Shown: positions 17,085-25,761 of the stretch, piece after piece
Position numbering within the stretch: position 1 is the first letter of the stretch
Layout: each line of letters begins with the position of its first letter
DNA from: Aldersonia kunmingensis
Lineage (GTDB): Bacteria > Actinomycetota > Actinomycetes > Mycobacteriales > Mycobacteriaceae
Assembly (NCBI RefSeq): GCF_001646865.1
Contig: NZ_LRRB01000111.1
Coordinates: forward strand, 46,539-110,538
Length of the DNA: 64,000 nucleotides
Reading direction: 5' to 3'
Made by a program: the position numbers and the translations under genes
The notes under the pieces: model-generated
What the model was told of the DNA's origin: nothing
Seen by the model: the letters and a program-made list of their open reading frames with translations, nothing else
Databases searched by the model: none

Positions 17085-18095
17085 TCAGACTGTGGGCTCC
17101 CCCACAGTCCGTACAGTGCCGCTGTTCGGCTGTGCGGCGGCGTAGGCCACGTCCACCGCATAGCGGGTGAAACCGAGCCGGTGGTAGGTGTGCAGCGCCG
17201 CGGTGTTGTCGCCCTCTGTATAGAGCATCACCGTGTCGAGGCCGCGGATCCGCAGGTGATGCAGGCCAGCGAGAGTGAGCAGCCTGCCGAGCCCGCGGCC
17301 CTGCGCGGCCGGGTCGATGCCGACGACGTACACCTCGCCGATCGGTTCGGGCACGGTGCTGTCGGGTCGCTCCGCAGGCTCCGCTCCGGTGGTATGCACC
17401 TTGGTCCAGTGGAAACCCAGCATCGCGCCCGGTGTACCCGGTTCGGCTTCCACATCCTCGGCGATGAAGAGGCCCAACGGATCGAACCAGTGCTCGGCGC
17501 GCCGCTGTGCCACGTCGGCCTCGGTCCACGCGCCCTGTTCCGGGTGCCACGAGAAGGCAGCGCTGTTGACCCGCAACAGTTCGGCGTCGTCCTCGGGACC
17601 GGTGTAGGTGCGCAACCGCACGCCGTCGGGAATGACCAACTCGGGCAGTTCGCCCGCGGAGTCCGTGCGGCGCAGCTGAAGCAACTCGCGCACCGGTTCG
17701 AGACCCAGCTTCGCGGAAACTCGGCGAGCGGGCGCAAGGTCACCGTGTGCCCACACCCGCGTGCCGGGTCCTCCGGCCGCGAGCGCCGCGCCAACGAGTT
17801 CGGTACCGACGCCCTGCCCACGCAAGTCGGGATGCACAGCGGCCTCGGCCATCGCGGCGTGCTCGCCGTGTCCGGCGACCATGCTCGCGTAACCGGCGAT
17901 ACGGTCACCGGCGCGGTGAATGAGGTGGCGCGCGCCGGCCGAGCCGGCCAAACCAGCGGAACCGGACGATTCGGTGGTGAGCGACAGCCTCACTGCCTCC
18001 GAAACCGGAGCTACGCCATCGGCTTTCGTTGCCGTATCAATCAGAGAAGAGACCTGCGCGGCGTCATCGCCGGACAGCGCATCGAACCACTCCAC
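17085..18095 (-). CDS. mshD: Mycothiol synthase (double GNAT acetyltransferase)
   Basis: 336 residues from the GTG at 18095 (VEWFDAL), chosen because it follows CTGAGGG; the open frame further upstream lies inside glnR. Two GNAT domains are in tandem. The first has VHPDLRGQGVGTELVGAAL and the second VGIDPAAQGRGLGRLLTLAG, each an acetyl-CoA pyrophosphate loop. MshD acetylates Cys-GlcN-Ins to finish mycothiol, the actinobacterial thiol replacing glutathione. Its start lies 2 bp from the glnR stop, so glnR and mshD form one transcript, as in mycobacteria. Confidence 0.95.
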   Translation of the reverse strand: MEWFDALSGDDAAQVSSLIDTATKADGVAPVSEAVRLSLTTESSGSAGLAGSAGARHLIHRAGDRIAGYASMVAGHGEHAAMAEAAVHPDLRGQGVGTELVGAALAAGGPGTRVWAHGDLAPARRVSAKLGLEPVRELLQLRRTDSAGELPELVIPDGVRLRTYTGPEDDAELLRVNSAAFSWHPEQGAWTEADVAQRRAEHWFDPLGLFIAEDVEAEPGTPGAMLGFHWTKVHTTGAEPAERPDSTVPEPIGEVYVVGIDPAAQGRGLGRLLTLAGLHHLRIRGLDTVMLYTEGDNTAALHTYHRLGFTRYAVDVAYAAAQPNSGTVRTVGEPTV

Positions 18096-18097
18096 CC

Positions 18098-18895
18098 TCA
18101 GCCGGCCGTCCCGTTGGCATGCGACAACTCGGCGCCGCCGTCGTCGATATCGGCTGCGGCGGCATCGTCGTGATCCTCGTCGCCGAAGTCCGGTGGGGCG
18201 TCGGGCTTGGAGCTCCGGCTCGGCCGCACGGCCTTGTATCCGACGTTGCGAACCGTGCCGATCAGCGACTCGTACTCCGAACCGAGCTTGGCGCGCAGTC
18301 GCCGCACGTGCACGTCGACTGTGCGGGTACCACCGAAGAAGTCGTAGCCCCACACCTCTTGCAGCAGTTGGGCGCGTGTGAACACCCGGCCGGCGTGCTG
18401 GGCGAGGTACTTCAGCAGCTCGAACTCCTTGTAGGTGAGGTCGAGCGGCTTGCCGCGCAGGCGCGCTGTATAGGTGCCTTCGTCGATCACCAGCTCACCG
18501 AGCGTGATCTTGCCGGTGTTCTCCGCGGTCGCGATTCCGCCGTTGCGCGCGACCAGCAGGCGCAGCCGGGCATCGAGCTCAGCGGGACCTGTGCCGGGCA
18601 GCAGGATGTCGTCGACGCCCCAGTCCGCGTTCACCGCCACCAGGCCGCCCTCGGTCAGCACTGCGACAACCGGCACCGCAGACCCCGTACTGCCAAGCAG
18701 GCGACACAAACCGCGCGCAGCGGCCAGGTCGGTACGGGCATCTACCAGGGCAATATCGGCGGAACCGGCTTCGAGCAGCGAGGAAACCTCGCTGGGCGCG
18801 GGGCGGACGGTATGTGCGAGCAGCGACAGGGAGGGCAGCACAGAATCCGGATTGGGATCCGAAGTAAGCAGGAGCAGCTCCACGGGCTCTCCCAT
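18098..18895 (-). CDS. glnR: OmpR-family nitrogen regulator GlnR
   Basis: About 265 residues from the ATG at 18895; a GTG at 18883 (VELLLLTSD) aligns better with the start of the mycobacterial protein and is also possible. The receiver domain lacks a canonical phosphorylation context, as in GlnR ([19 protein letters not shown]). The winged helix is highly typical: [19 protein letters not shown], then [18 protein letters not shown] and [14 protein letters not shown]. GlnR activates glutamine synthetase, ammonium transport and nitrite assimilation when nitrogen is scarce. The acidic C-terminal extension after [10 protein letters not shown] is longer than in M. tuberculosis. It is the promoter-proximal gene of glnR-mshD. 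Confidence 0.93.
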   Translation of the reverse strand: MGEPVELLLLTSDPNPDSVLPSLSLLAHTVRPAPSEVSSLLEAGSADIALVDARTDLAAARGLCRLLGSTGSAVPVVAVLTEGGLVAVNADWGVDDILLPGTGPAELDARLRLLVARNGGIATAENTGKITLGELVIDEGTYTARLRGKPLDLTYKEFELLKYLAQHAGRVFTRAQLLQEVWGYDFFGGTRTVDVHVRRLRAKLGSEYESLIGTVRNVGYKAVRPSRSSKPDAPPDFGDEDHDDAAAADIDDGGAELSHANGTAG

Positions 18896-19054
18896 CTCGC
18901 CGCGGACGGCGTGTCTATGGTCGCGAGGGCGCACCTCACGTCGTCGTTACCGTGCGGCGGCGGACAGGTAACACGTCCTTACGCCCACAGATTAGCGCGA
19001 CGTGGCCCGATACACCCCGATCGGATGAGTGTCGCGAAGCATAGAACGGTAAGA

Positions 19055-19846
19055 ATGGATGACGTGCGCAAACTCGTAATAGCCCTGCTGTGCCTCGTCG
19101 GCGTCGCGGTCGTCGTCGATTTCGGCGCGGCGGCGTACGCCGAGTACCGGGTGTCCCGGGCGCTGCGCGTGGGTGGAGACCTGTCCGCCGATCCCGCGGT
19201 GATCTTCCACGGCTTTCCCTTCCTTACCCAGGCAGCGCGCGGCGACTACGACGACGTCGAGATCCGCGCGCAGGGCCGACTCCCCGACGCGATCGGCGAG
19301 ACGTTCGTCGAGGCCTCGCTGCAGGGTGTGACGATCCCGCCGGGCAGCCTCATCGACGGCGACGTTCGCGCCGTCCCCGTGCAGCGACTTTCCGGCCGGA
19401 TGCGTATCGAGGCAACCGAACTCGGTCAGCTGCTCGGGATACCGGATCTGCAGATCTCTGCGCCGCCGGCGGACAAGTCGGACGGCACCGGCGGATCGGG
19501 CGGTTCGGGACGCACCACGAACGGCGCGATCGTCCTGACCGGCACGGTGCCGGTGGACGGGGTCGAAACCAAGATCAGCGTGCGCGCCGATCTGCTCATC
19601 GACGGCACTCAGGTGCGGCTCGTAGCGACCGACTATTACTACGGCCCCAACGGCGACCGAACCGATATGACGGGGTTGGAGGTCGTACGTCCCGCGATCC
19701 TGCAACAATTCAGCAGGATCCTGGACACCCGGCAGTTGCCGTTCGGCGTCGTGCCTACCAGGGTCGCTGCCGAGGGCTCGCAGATTGTGATCGAGGGCAC
19801 CGGCCAGAACATCACCATCGATTTGGACCAGTTGCAGAAACCATGA
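19055..19846 (+). CDS. lmeA: LmeA-like DUF2993 periplasmic phospholipid-binding protein
   Basis: 263 residues from the ATG at 19055 (MDDVRKLVIALL). One N-terminal helix (LVIALLCLVGVAVVVDFGAA) acts as signal anchor, followed by a DUF2993 domain with the FHGFPFLTQAARGDYDDVEI block and RVAAEGSQIVIEG near the end. The mycobacterial orthologue (Rv0817c, LmeA) binds phosphatidylinositides and is needed for mannan-chain elongation of lipomannan. A Gly/Ser-rich insert (about residues 150-160) interrupts the domain. It starts divergently from glnR and overlaps thiX by 4 bp, so the two are coupled. Confidence 0.9.
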   Translation: MDDVRKLVIALLCLVGVAVVVDFGAAAYAEYRVSRALRVGGDLSADPAVIFHGFPFLTQAARGDYDDVEIRAQGRLPDAIGETFVEASLQGVTIPPGSLIDGDVRAVPVQRLSGRMRIEATELGQLLGIPDLQISAPPADKSDGTGGSGGSGRTTNGAIVLTGTVPVDGVETKISVRADLLIDGTQVRLVATDYYYGPNGDRTDMTGLEVVRPAILQQFSRILDTRQLPFGVVPTRVAAEGSQIVIEGTGQNITIDLDQLQKP

Positions 19847-20280
19847 CCGAACTGATCATCCTGCTCATCGTGCTCGTTGCGGCGCTCGCCGTCGGGCTGT
19901 TCCTGCGCGCCCGCCACGGCAAGGTCCGCCAGGTGAGCCCGACCGGCGAAGCACACGAGCGGCGCGCCGAATTGCTGCGGAAGGTCGGCGTCGCGAGCAG
20001 CGGCCCGACCGTGCTCCACTTCTCGGCCGATTGGTGCGGGCCATGCGCGGCCGTGCGCCGAGTGGTCGACCGGGTGACCACAGACCTTTCGGACGCGCCT
20101 ACCCCGCCGACTGATCTCGAGCTCGATATCGACGAGCACCCGGAGCTCGCCAAGGAGCTCGGTGTCCTGTCGCTGCCGACCACCTTCATCTTCGATGCGT
20201 CGCTCACCGAGCGGTTCCGCATCTCGGGGGTGCCGGTGGCCGCCGACCTGCGCTCCGCGCTGACGCCACTCAGCGTCTGA
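19843..20280 (+). CDS. thiX: Thioredoxin-like membrane-anchored protein (ThiX)
   Basis: 145 residues. The ATG overlaps the lmeA stop. An N-terminal helix (LIILLIVLVAALAVGLFL) is followed by a thioredoxin fold with the redox motif WCGPC in HFSADWCGPCAAVRR, and a cis-Pro loop in GVLSLPTTFIFDA. The fold probably sits on the cytoplasmic or outer face depending on orientation; the positive charges after the helix favour the cytoplasmic side. A thiol-disulfide role fits the sulfur genes that follow. Confidence 0.9.
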   Translation: MTELIILLIVLVAALAVGLFLRARHGKVRQVSPTGEAHERRAELLRKVGVASSGPTVLHFSADWCGPCAAVRRVVDRVTTDLSDAPTPPTDLELDIDEHPELAKELGVLSLPTTFIFDASLTERFRISGVPVAADLRSALTPLSV

Positions 20281-20387
20281 CGCCGCCATCGCGACCGCAT
20301 TTCCGGCCTTTACCTGCGGATATGAATCCAATAGTTATCTTCGCCGCGATATTGGGTAGACTGCCCGACGTGCAACCCCAGGAGCTA

Positions 20388-20453
20388 ATGCTCACCCGAC
20401 GCCGCACGGTTGACCTGTGCCGGCTCGGTGGTTGTTGTTGCCTCTGCCGCTGA
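20388..20453 (+). CDS. Polycysteine leader peptide (Ms5788A-type), 21 aa
   Basis: An ATG with CAGGAG 5 nt upstream opens a 21-residue frame, MLTRRRTVDLCRLGGCCCLC then R and stop: five Cys in the last eleven residues, three in a row. In mycobacteria such leader peptides head operons of sulfur genes including the cysA2/sseC2 operon; slow translation of the Cys run under cysteine shortage raises expression of the downstream genes. Here the same downstream genes follow (DUF4395, cysA2, sseC2). The 122-bp gap to the next gene has no U-run terminator, consistent with a translation- or Rho-coupled mechanism. Confidence 0.88.
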   Translation: MLTRRRTVDLCRLGGCCCLCR

Positions 20454-20575
20454 TCGCCCTGGCGGTCGTCTCGGATTTCACCAGCTGAATCCGGAGAACA
20501 CGACTACGTCGGCGATTCGATACGCGTCCATTCGGACCATCCCGGCCCATCGCCAATCCGCGCAGGAGCACAACC

Positions 20576-21076
20576 GTGTCTGTCACCTCAACAAACACCG
20601 GCACCCGCCGAAACCCATCCGCCGTGACCGAACAGGTCGACGTGCGGGGGCCCCGGTTCGCTGCCTGGATCACCACCGCGATCCTCGTTGCGGCCCTGGT
20701 TGTCGCAACTTTCTCCACCGCCGCAGCCGTCGTCCTGCTCGCCATCCAGACCGTCGTGTTCGCCGTGAGCGCCACAGTCGGTCCGCGCCGCAGCCCGTAC
20801 GGCCGCATCTTTTCCACCTTCGTGGCGCCGCGCCTGTCCCCGGTCACCGAACGCGAACCTGCAGCTCCGCTGCGCTTCGCGCAGTTGGTCGGGTTCATTT
20901 TCGGTGCCGCAGGCCTGGTCTCGTTCCTCGCCGGGGTTACCGTGCTCGGCCTGGTGTTCACCGGGTTCGCGCTGTTCGCCGCATTCCTGAATGCGGCGTT
21001 CGGCATCTGCCTCGGCTGCCAGATCTACCCGCTCGTCGCGCGGTTCCGGTCCCCGGCTCTATCGGCGTCAAGCTGA
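20576..21076 (+). CDS. DUF4395 membrane protein
   Basis: 166 residues, GTG start with CAGGAG 8 nt upstream. Four hydrophobic segments: about residues 28-50, 48-65, 100-125 and 122-145. Conserved DUF4395 features include VDVRGPRFAAWIT near the start and the Cys pair in GICLGCQIYPL near the end. DUF4395 proteins often sit beside rhodaneses and thioredoxins, and the Cys pair could carry sulfur or electrons. Position between the Cys leader and the sulfurtransferase argues for a role in sulfur handling at the membrane, as inference. Confidence 0.88.
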   Translation: MSVTSTNTGTRRNPSAVTEQVDVRGPRFAAWITTAILVAALVVATFSTAAAVVLLAIQTVVFAVSATVGPRRSPYGRIFSTFVAPRLSPVTEREPAAPLRFAQLVGFIFGAAGLVSFLAGVTVLGLVFTGFALFAAFLNAAFGICLGCQIYPLVARFRSPALSASS

Positions 21077-21156
21077 ATATCTTCACAGCCGCGTCAAGCT
21101 GACAACTTCACACCAAAAGCAACGCTCCACCGCAGGAAAACACGAAAGGAACACCA

Positions 21157-21990
21157 ATGGCTCGCTCCGACGTCCTGGTCTCCGCCGACTGGGCCGAGCA
21201 GAACCTGACCTCGGCGAAGACTGTCTTCGTCGAGGTCGATGAGGACACCTCGGCCTACGACGGCGGCCACATCGAGGGCGCCATCAAGCTGGACTGGAAG
21301 AAGGACCTGCAGGATCAGGTTCGTCGTGACTTCGTCAACCAGCAGCAGTTCTCCGATCTGCTGTCCTCGCGCGGTGTCGCGAATGACGACACGGTGGTTC
21401 TCTACGGTGGCAACAACAACTGGTTCGCCGCGTACGCGTACTGGTACTTCAAGCTCTACGGCCACGCCGACGTGAAGCTGCTCGACGGCGGCCGCAAGAA
21501 GTGGGAGCTCGACGGACGCCCGCTGTCCAAGGATGCGGTCAGCCGTGAGGCCACCTCGTACCAGGCCTCCGCGCCGGACCTGTCGATTCGCGCCTTCCGT
21601 GACGAGGCCGTCGACGCCATCGGCAACAAGAACCTCGTCGACGTGCGTTCGCCCGACGAGTTCAGCGGCAAGATCCTCGCCCCTGCCCACCTGCCGCAGG
21701 AGCAGAGCCAGCGTCCCGGTCACATCCCGGGCGCGATCAACGTGCCGTGGAGCAAGGCAGCCAACGAAGACGGCACCTTCAAGTCCGATGACGAGCTGGC
21801 GACCATCTACGCGGACGCCGGCCTGGACGGCAGCAAGGAAACCATCGCCTACTGCCGCATCGGCGAGCGTTCCTCGCACACGTGGTTCGTGCTGCAGGAA
21901 CTGCTCGGCCACGAGAATGTCAAGAACTACGACGGCAGCTGGACCGAATACGGCTCGCTCGTCGGTGTACCGATCGAACTGGGTGAGTGA
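21157..21990 (+). CDS. cysA2: Thiosulfate sulfurtransferase (rhodanese) CysA2
   Basis: 277 residues, ATG with AGGAAAAC..AAAGGA upstream. Two rhodanese domains: the N-terminal one is inactive (LYGGNNNWFAAYAYW in place of the Cys loop); the C-terminal one has NLVDVRSPDEFSGK and the catalytic loop AYCRIGERSSHTWF with Cys at about residue 233. It transfers sulfane sulfur from thiosulfate to cyanide or other thiols. It matches mycobacterial CysA2/CysA3, which also pair with SseC. Expected to be controlled by the upstream Cys leader. Confidence 0.95.
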   Translation: MARSDVLVSADWAEQNLTSAKTVFVEVDEDTSAYDGGHIEGAIKLDWKKDLQDQVRRDFVNQQQFSDLLSSRGVANDDTVVLYGGNNNWFAAYAYWYFKLYGHADVKLLDGGRKKWELDGRPLSKDAVSREATSYQASAPDLSIRAFRDEAVDAIGNKNLVDVRSPDEFSGKILAPAHLPQEQSQRPGHIPGAINVPWSKAANEDGTFKSDDELATIYADAGLDGSKETIAYCRIGERSSHTWFVLQELLGHENVKNYDGSWTEYGSLVGVPIELGE

Positions 21991-22095
21991 GCATCGCAGG
22001 GTAGCGCACGCCACGGCACGTTTTTCGCCGTGGCGGGCGGTGCCCGAGGAGCGGAGCGAACCCGACCCCGTTATAACCACAGGAGAGTAATAGAT

Positions 22096-22401
22096 ATGTG
22101 CGCAGCACCCACGCAGGGCCAGGCCATTCCGGCCGGCGTCGACGTCGAGAAGGAAACCGTCATCACCGGCCGCGTGCTGGCCAATGACGGACAGCCGGTG
22201 GGCGGCGCGTTCGTGCGCCTGCTCGACGGTTCGGGCGAGTTCACCGCCGAGGTTGTCGCCTCGGGCACCGGTGACTTCCGCTTCTTCGCCGCTCCGGGCG
22301 ACTGGACCGTGCGTGCACTGTCCTCCTCGGGCAACGGCACCGCCGAGATCAGCCCGGACGCCAACGGCATCCACAATGTGGATGTCACCGTTGGAGTCTG
22401 A
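22096..22401 (+). CDS. sseC: SseC-like DUF1416 protein
   Basis: 101 residues from the ATG at 22096 (MCAAPTQG), with AGGAGAG upstream; a longer in-frame start would lack a ribosome site. A transthyretin-like beta-sandwich is suggested by TVITGRVLANDGQPVGGAFVRL and FRFFAAPGDWTVRAL. The invariant Cys2 right after the initiator Met is a DUF1416 hallmark, and it may carry sulfur for the rhodanese. The pair cysA2-sseC is standard in mycolata. A strong bidirectional hairpin follows. Confidence 0.92.
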   Translation: MCAAPTQGQAIPAGVDVEKETVITGRVLANDGQPVGGAFVRLLDGSGEFTAEVVASGTGDFRFFAAPGDWTVRALSSSGNGTAEISPDANGIHNVDVTVGV

Positions 22402-22454
22402 CCTCACCGAGGTCTGATCTACGGCTGTCGGATCCGATAGCGACCGGCTGCGAG

Positions 22455-22494
22455 CGGGCGGCTACCGAAGCAATGTGCTTCCGGTAGCCGCCCG
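22455..22494. terminator. Bidirectional hairpin between sseC and the cutinase-like gene
   Basis: A 17-bp stem (CGGGCGGCTACCGAAGC against GCTTCCGGTAGCCGCCCG, one bulged C) with a 5-nt loop. Convergent genes end on both sides; TTTTCC follows 11 bp later on the plus strand. Confidence 0.75.
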
Positions 22495-22517
22495 TTCGCC
22501 GTTTTCCGGTACGCGAC

Positions 22518-23756
22518 TCAAGGGTCGGCGACTACCGGAACGGGCATGGCCTCGGGCGTGTTTGGCGCTCGGTTCTTCGACGAGTTCGCGAGATCGGCCA
22601 GCCAACTGACGAGATGGTCTGCGTCGCTGCCTGCCGAACCGACGTCGTACCAATACAGCACGTGCTGGGCGAACGCCACAAAGATGTACGGCTGCAACAA
22701 CAATTCGAAGAAGTCGGCGTTGTCGGCGAGGAACCCCGCCCCCTCTGCGGCGAGCTTCTCGCGCACAATCGGCGCACCCTCCCCCGTGGCCCACGCGTAG
22801 AGCCGCGAGATCTGCTCGGGCGAGGCTCGCGGGTCGGGCGCATTCGGGTCGAGGATCTGCTCGGTGCGGTCGGCTTCTCGGCGCACGATGTCGAGCAGCG
22901 TCTCCTGCGACGAGAACCAGTCCGGCTCGCGCACAATGTGTTCCAGCGTGCGTCCGACGATCCCGGTCAGCACTGCGTCGGCATCGACGAAGGTTTGCAG
23001 CGGGTCGAGCACGGTGAAGTGGATTTGCCCGAGGACGCTCAGCAGCAGGTCCAGCACGGCAATCCGCTGCGGCGCGTCGCACGCGATATCCCACCGCCGG
23101 CAGGCCGAGACGATCTTGTCGGTGAGTTCGCCGTAGTCGGCGGGCTCGGACGACATGAATCCGCCACCGGGCGGCACCTGCCCGTCGTAGGACGGTGTCC
23201 CCACCGGTCGGTACGGATCCCCCACGAGCACCACGCCGAGGACGTCGTCGGGATCGACGGTCGCCTTCGCGCCGCGAGTGCCGATCTCGCGCGCGACCCG
23301 TTCCATCACCTCGCCGCCGACGCTGTAGCCGAGCAGCACGAACGAGGTGCGCGCCCCGCATTTGCGCTTCTGCTCGCCGAGCAATTCATGAGCCTTGGCG
23401 ACGCCGCGTGCGGTCGACTCCTGATAGGTCGGCACCTCAGTGATGGAGAGTCCGTAGGTCGACGGATAGGGCACGTACAGCCAGCCGATCGTGCCGGGCT
23501 CGTCCTTGAACAGCCGGCCCGCGGGTTCGGTGATATTGCCCACCCAGTTCGACCAGGCGCGGCGTTGCACCTCTTCCATCGGGTCGCGATCGGCCTTCGA
23601 GTCGGTGGCGCCGGACGCGGCGACGATCATGACGTCGGGGCAGTCGTCCGCGTAGTTGAACGGGTGCGGCTTGGCCACTGCGGGAGCTGCGAAAATGAGG
23701 GCTACCAGCGCCGATGTCAGGGCAGACGCGAGCACGCGAGATGCCGCAGGGGACAA
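22518..23756 (-). CDS. Secreted cutinase-family serine hydrolase
   Basis: 412 residues if started at the TTG at 23756, preferred because AGGAG lies 6 nt upstream; 17 more upstream codons are open. A signal peptide (LASALTSALVALIFAAPAVA) precedes a cutinase-type alpha/beta hydrolase: DCPDVMIVAASGATDSKADRD, then the nucleophile elbow LLGYSVGGEV and a later VVLVGDPYRP loop, all as in mycobacterial cutinase-like proteins. The C-terminal about 150 residues are helical and less common. It should hydrolyse esters or lipids outside the cell. It is monocistronic. Confidence 0.88.
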   Translation of the reverse strand: MSPAASRVLASALTSALVALIFAAPAVAKPHPFNYADDCPDVMIVAASGATDSKADRDPMEEVQRRAWSNWVGNITEPAGRLFKDEPGTIGWLYVPYPSTYGLSITEVPTYQESTARGVAKAHELLGEQKRKCGARTSFVLLGYSVGGEVMERVAREIGTRGAKATVDPDDVLGVVLVGDPYRPVGTPSYDGQVPPGGGFMSSEPADYGELTDKIVSACRRWDIACDAPQRIAVLDLLLSVLGQIHFTVLDPLQTFVDADAVLTGIVGRTLEHIVREPDWFSSQETLLDIVRREADRTEQILDPNAPDPRASPEQISRLYAWATGEGAPIVREKLAAEGAGFLADNADFFELLLQPYIFVAFAQHVLYWYDVGSAGSDADHLVSWLADLANSSKNRAPNTPEAMPVPVVADP

Positions 23757-23917
23757 AGTTAACTCCTGGGTAACAAGGGAAAGTGGAAGGAGATTAACTT
23801 CTGACACGCTGGCGAGTCACTACGCCCGAGCGGAGTTGCGAGCAAGCGATAATGGCGCTCTCACGGCCGCCCTGCCCGCCCGTTCATCGTTGGCGGGACG
23901 CGGCTAGAATCTCGACC

Positions 23918-24016
23918 GTGGTCATCTTCTTCGAGGTTCTGCTCGCGATCGCGTCCGTCGCGATCCTGTGGTTCGCCCTCTACACCGTCTACCGCCTGGT
24001 CACTGACGAGTCGTGA
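23918..24016 (+). CDS. 32-residue membrane peptide coupled to the FABP-like gene
   Basis: GTG at 23918 opens 32 codons: an N-terminal helix of about 22 hydrophobic residues ([20 protein letters not shown]) and a short charged tail RLVTDES. Its TGA overlaps the GTG of the next gene (GTGA at 24013-24016), a typical translational-coupling arrangement that argues the frame is real. No name is known. It may anchor or signal for the downstream beta-barrel protein. Confidence 0.7.
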   Translation: MVIFFEVLLAIASVAILWFALYTVYRLVTDES

Positions 24017-24678
24017 CCGAGGAGGCCTCCCCGAGTCCGCATAGCGACGCCACCGTCGGTATTTCCGGCGACCCCGTCGCGCATGCAGCTGTGCGCGCAG
24101 AGACCACGGGCGGTCGCAACCTTCCGGTTCTGCCGGATCTGCCGCTCCCCGAGGACACTGCGAACCTGCGGCTCGGGCCCGACCTGCATCCGGGGCTTCT
24201 CGCTCTGCTGCCGATGGTCGGCGTCTGGCGCGGCGAGGGCGAAGGCAACAATCCCGGCGCCGGCGATTACCGCTTCGGCCAGCAGATCGTCATCTCGCAC
24301 GATGGCGGCAACTACCTGAACTGGGAAGCCCGCTCCTGGACCCTCGGCGAGGACGGCGACTACATCGGTCCCGACCTCCGCGAGAGCGGATATTGGCGCG
24401 TGGCCACCGACGCCGCCGGTGAGGAAGTCCTCGAACTGCTGCTGACCCACAGCTCCGGCGTGGTCGAGCTGTACTACGGCCGCGCACTCACCCAGGCCTC
24501 CTGGGAACTCGCCACCGACGTCGTGATCCGCAGCCAGTCGGCCGCGGTGGTCGGCGGCGCGAAGCGCCTCTACGGCATCGTCGAGGGCGGCGACCTGGCT
24601 TACGTCGAGGAGCGAGTAGTGGCCGACGGCCCGCTCGAACCCCGCCTGTCCGCGCGGCTGCAGCGCTACATCGGCTGA
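24013..24678 (+). CDS. FABP/nitrobindin-fold beta-barrel protein
   Basis: 221 residues, GTG start overlapping the preceding stop. After a disordered 55-residue N-terminus comes the barrel: [14 protein letters not shown] (the GxWxGxG nitrobindin/FABP signature), [29 protein letters not shown], and [17 protein letters not shown]. In haem-binding nitrobindins (peroxynitrite isomerase) the proximal His lies in a C-terminal HLxAxL motif; here that spot reads RLSARLQRY, with Arg, so haem binding may be lost. The M. tuberculosis relative is Rv0813c. Ligand unknown. Confidence 0.88.
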   Translation: MTEEASPSPHSDATVGISGDPVAHAAVRAETTGGRNLPVLPDLPLPEDTANLRLGPDLHPGLLALLPMVGVWRGEGEGNNPGAGDYRFGQQIVISHDGGNYLNWEARSWTLGEDGDYIGPDLRESGYWRVATDAAGEEVLELLLTHSSGVVELYYGRALTQASWELATDVVIRSQSAAVVGGAKRLYGIVEGGDLAYVEERVVADGPLEPRLSARLQRYIG

Positions 24679-24691
24679 AGCACCCGCTCCC

Positions 24692-24755
24692 GAGTGCAAA
24701 CCTTCTAAACGGGGCCAAAACCTCGCACCCAGGAACACATTTCGCACCCGTTTAG
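24692..24755 (+). repeat. Dispersed palindromic repeat, copy 1
   Basis: About 64 bp in the FABP-AbiEi gap, matching the core seen in the other copies: GTGCAAA, TAAACGGGG, TCGCACCC, GGAACACA, CGCACCCGTTTA. Here the stem TAAACGGG / CCCGTTTA (8 bp, perfect) is intact, while the outer GTGCAAA arm is degraded. Confidence 0.85.
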
Positions 24756-24846
24756 GCCTGTGGATGCACTGTTGGCGCGCCCCTGACTGTGGATAACCAC
24801 CGGCTGGCGGCCGCTTTGAGGCGGTCCGCCGCTGCATTGTCGTCGC

Positions 24847-25761
24847 ATGGACGTACCTGACGAATTCATGACCCGGCGATCCGCACTCGATCTCGGGCTC
24901 ACCGATACCCGCATCCATGCCGCGACGCACTCCGGCGCACTCGTCCGAATCCGGCACGGAGCGCTGGCGGATCCCGCGAAGTGGGCGGCTCTCGATCGTG
25001 ACGAGCAGCAGCGCCTCCGGGTGCGCGCCGCGGCCGCCCGAAGCATCGCCGAATGCGCAGTCAGCCATGACTCCGCCGCGACGCTTCTGCGGCTGCCACT
25101 GCTCGATCCGACCTGGCGAACCATCCATTTCACCGCGCTGGACGATCGCGACGGTCATCGCTCCAGGGTGCGCACCCGTCATCGCGGACCACTCGACGCC
25201 CGGGACCTTGCCGAGGTCGAGGGCGTCGTCGTCACCTCGTTGGCTCGGACAGCGCTCGATGTCGCCCGCGAAGGAAGCTTCGCCCAGGCGGTGTGCGCGA
25301 TCGAATCCGCACTGCGGGCGGGTGTCGAGCGCGACGACTTGGAAGAGACGCTCGCGCGGATGGGCCGGCGCACCGGGAACGCGATGGCTCGGGGCGCACT
25401 GTCCTTTGCCGATCCCCGACCAGAGAGCGTCGGCGAATCGTGGTCCCGCGTGCTCATGCACGGCTGGCGGGATATCCCAACTCCACGACTGCAACGCGAG
25501 TTCCATACCCGGACAGGTGAATTCGTGGCACGTACGGACTTCGACTGGGATCGCAAGTTGGTTGGTGAGTTCGATGGCACGGTGAAATACCGCGAAGACG
25601 CGAGCGAAGTTGTCGTTGCCGAGAAGCGGCGTGAAGACTCCCTGCGCGCGCTCGGCGTGCACGTAGTTCGTTGGACTTGGTCCGACCTCGTGTCGCCGTG
25701 GCGGTTGCACGAGATCCTGCGTGCAGGATTCCGGATCGCTTCCGGGGTGCGAAATGTGTAA
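24847..25761 (+). CDS. AbiEi-type winged-helix / DUF559 endonuclease-like protein
   Basis: 304 residues, ATG without a clear ribosome site. The N-terminal 45 residues (RRSALDLGLTDTRIHAATHS) resemble the winged helix of AbiEi antitoxins, followed by the AbiEi-like middle region VSHDSAATLLRLPL. The C-terminal part is DUF559/Vsr-like PD-(D/E)xK: FVARTDFDWDRKLVGEFDG, then KYREDASE and KRREDSLRALGVHVVRWTW. Such solitary proteins are common in actinobacteria, often without a toxin partner; none is visible here. The gene is flanked by two copies of a palindromic repeat in the same orientation, and its stop codon lies inside the downstream copy. Confidence 0.8.
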   Translation: MDVPDEFMTRRSALDLGLTDTRIHAATHSGALVRIRHGALADPAKWAALDRDEQQRLRVRAAAARSIAECAVSHDSAATLLRLPLLDPTWRTIHFTALDDRDGHRSRVRTRHRGPLDARDLAEVEGVVVTSLARTALDVAREGSFAQAVCAIESALRAGVERDDLEETLARMGRRTGNAMARGALSFADPRPESVGESWSRVLMHGWRDIPTPRLQREFHTRTGEFVARTDFDWDRKLVGEFDGTVKYREDASEVVVAEKRREDSLRALGVHVVRWTWSDLVSPWRLHEILRAGFRIASGVRNV

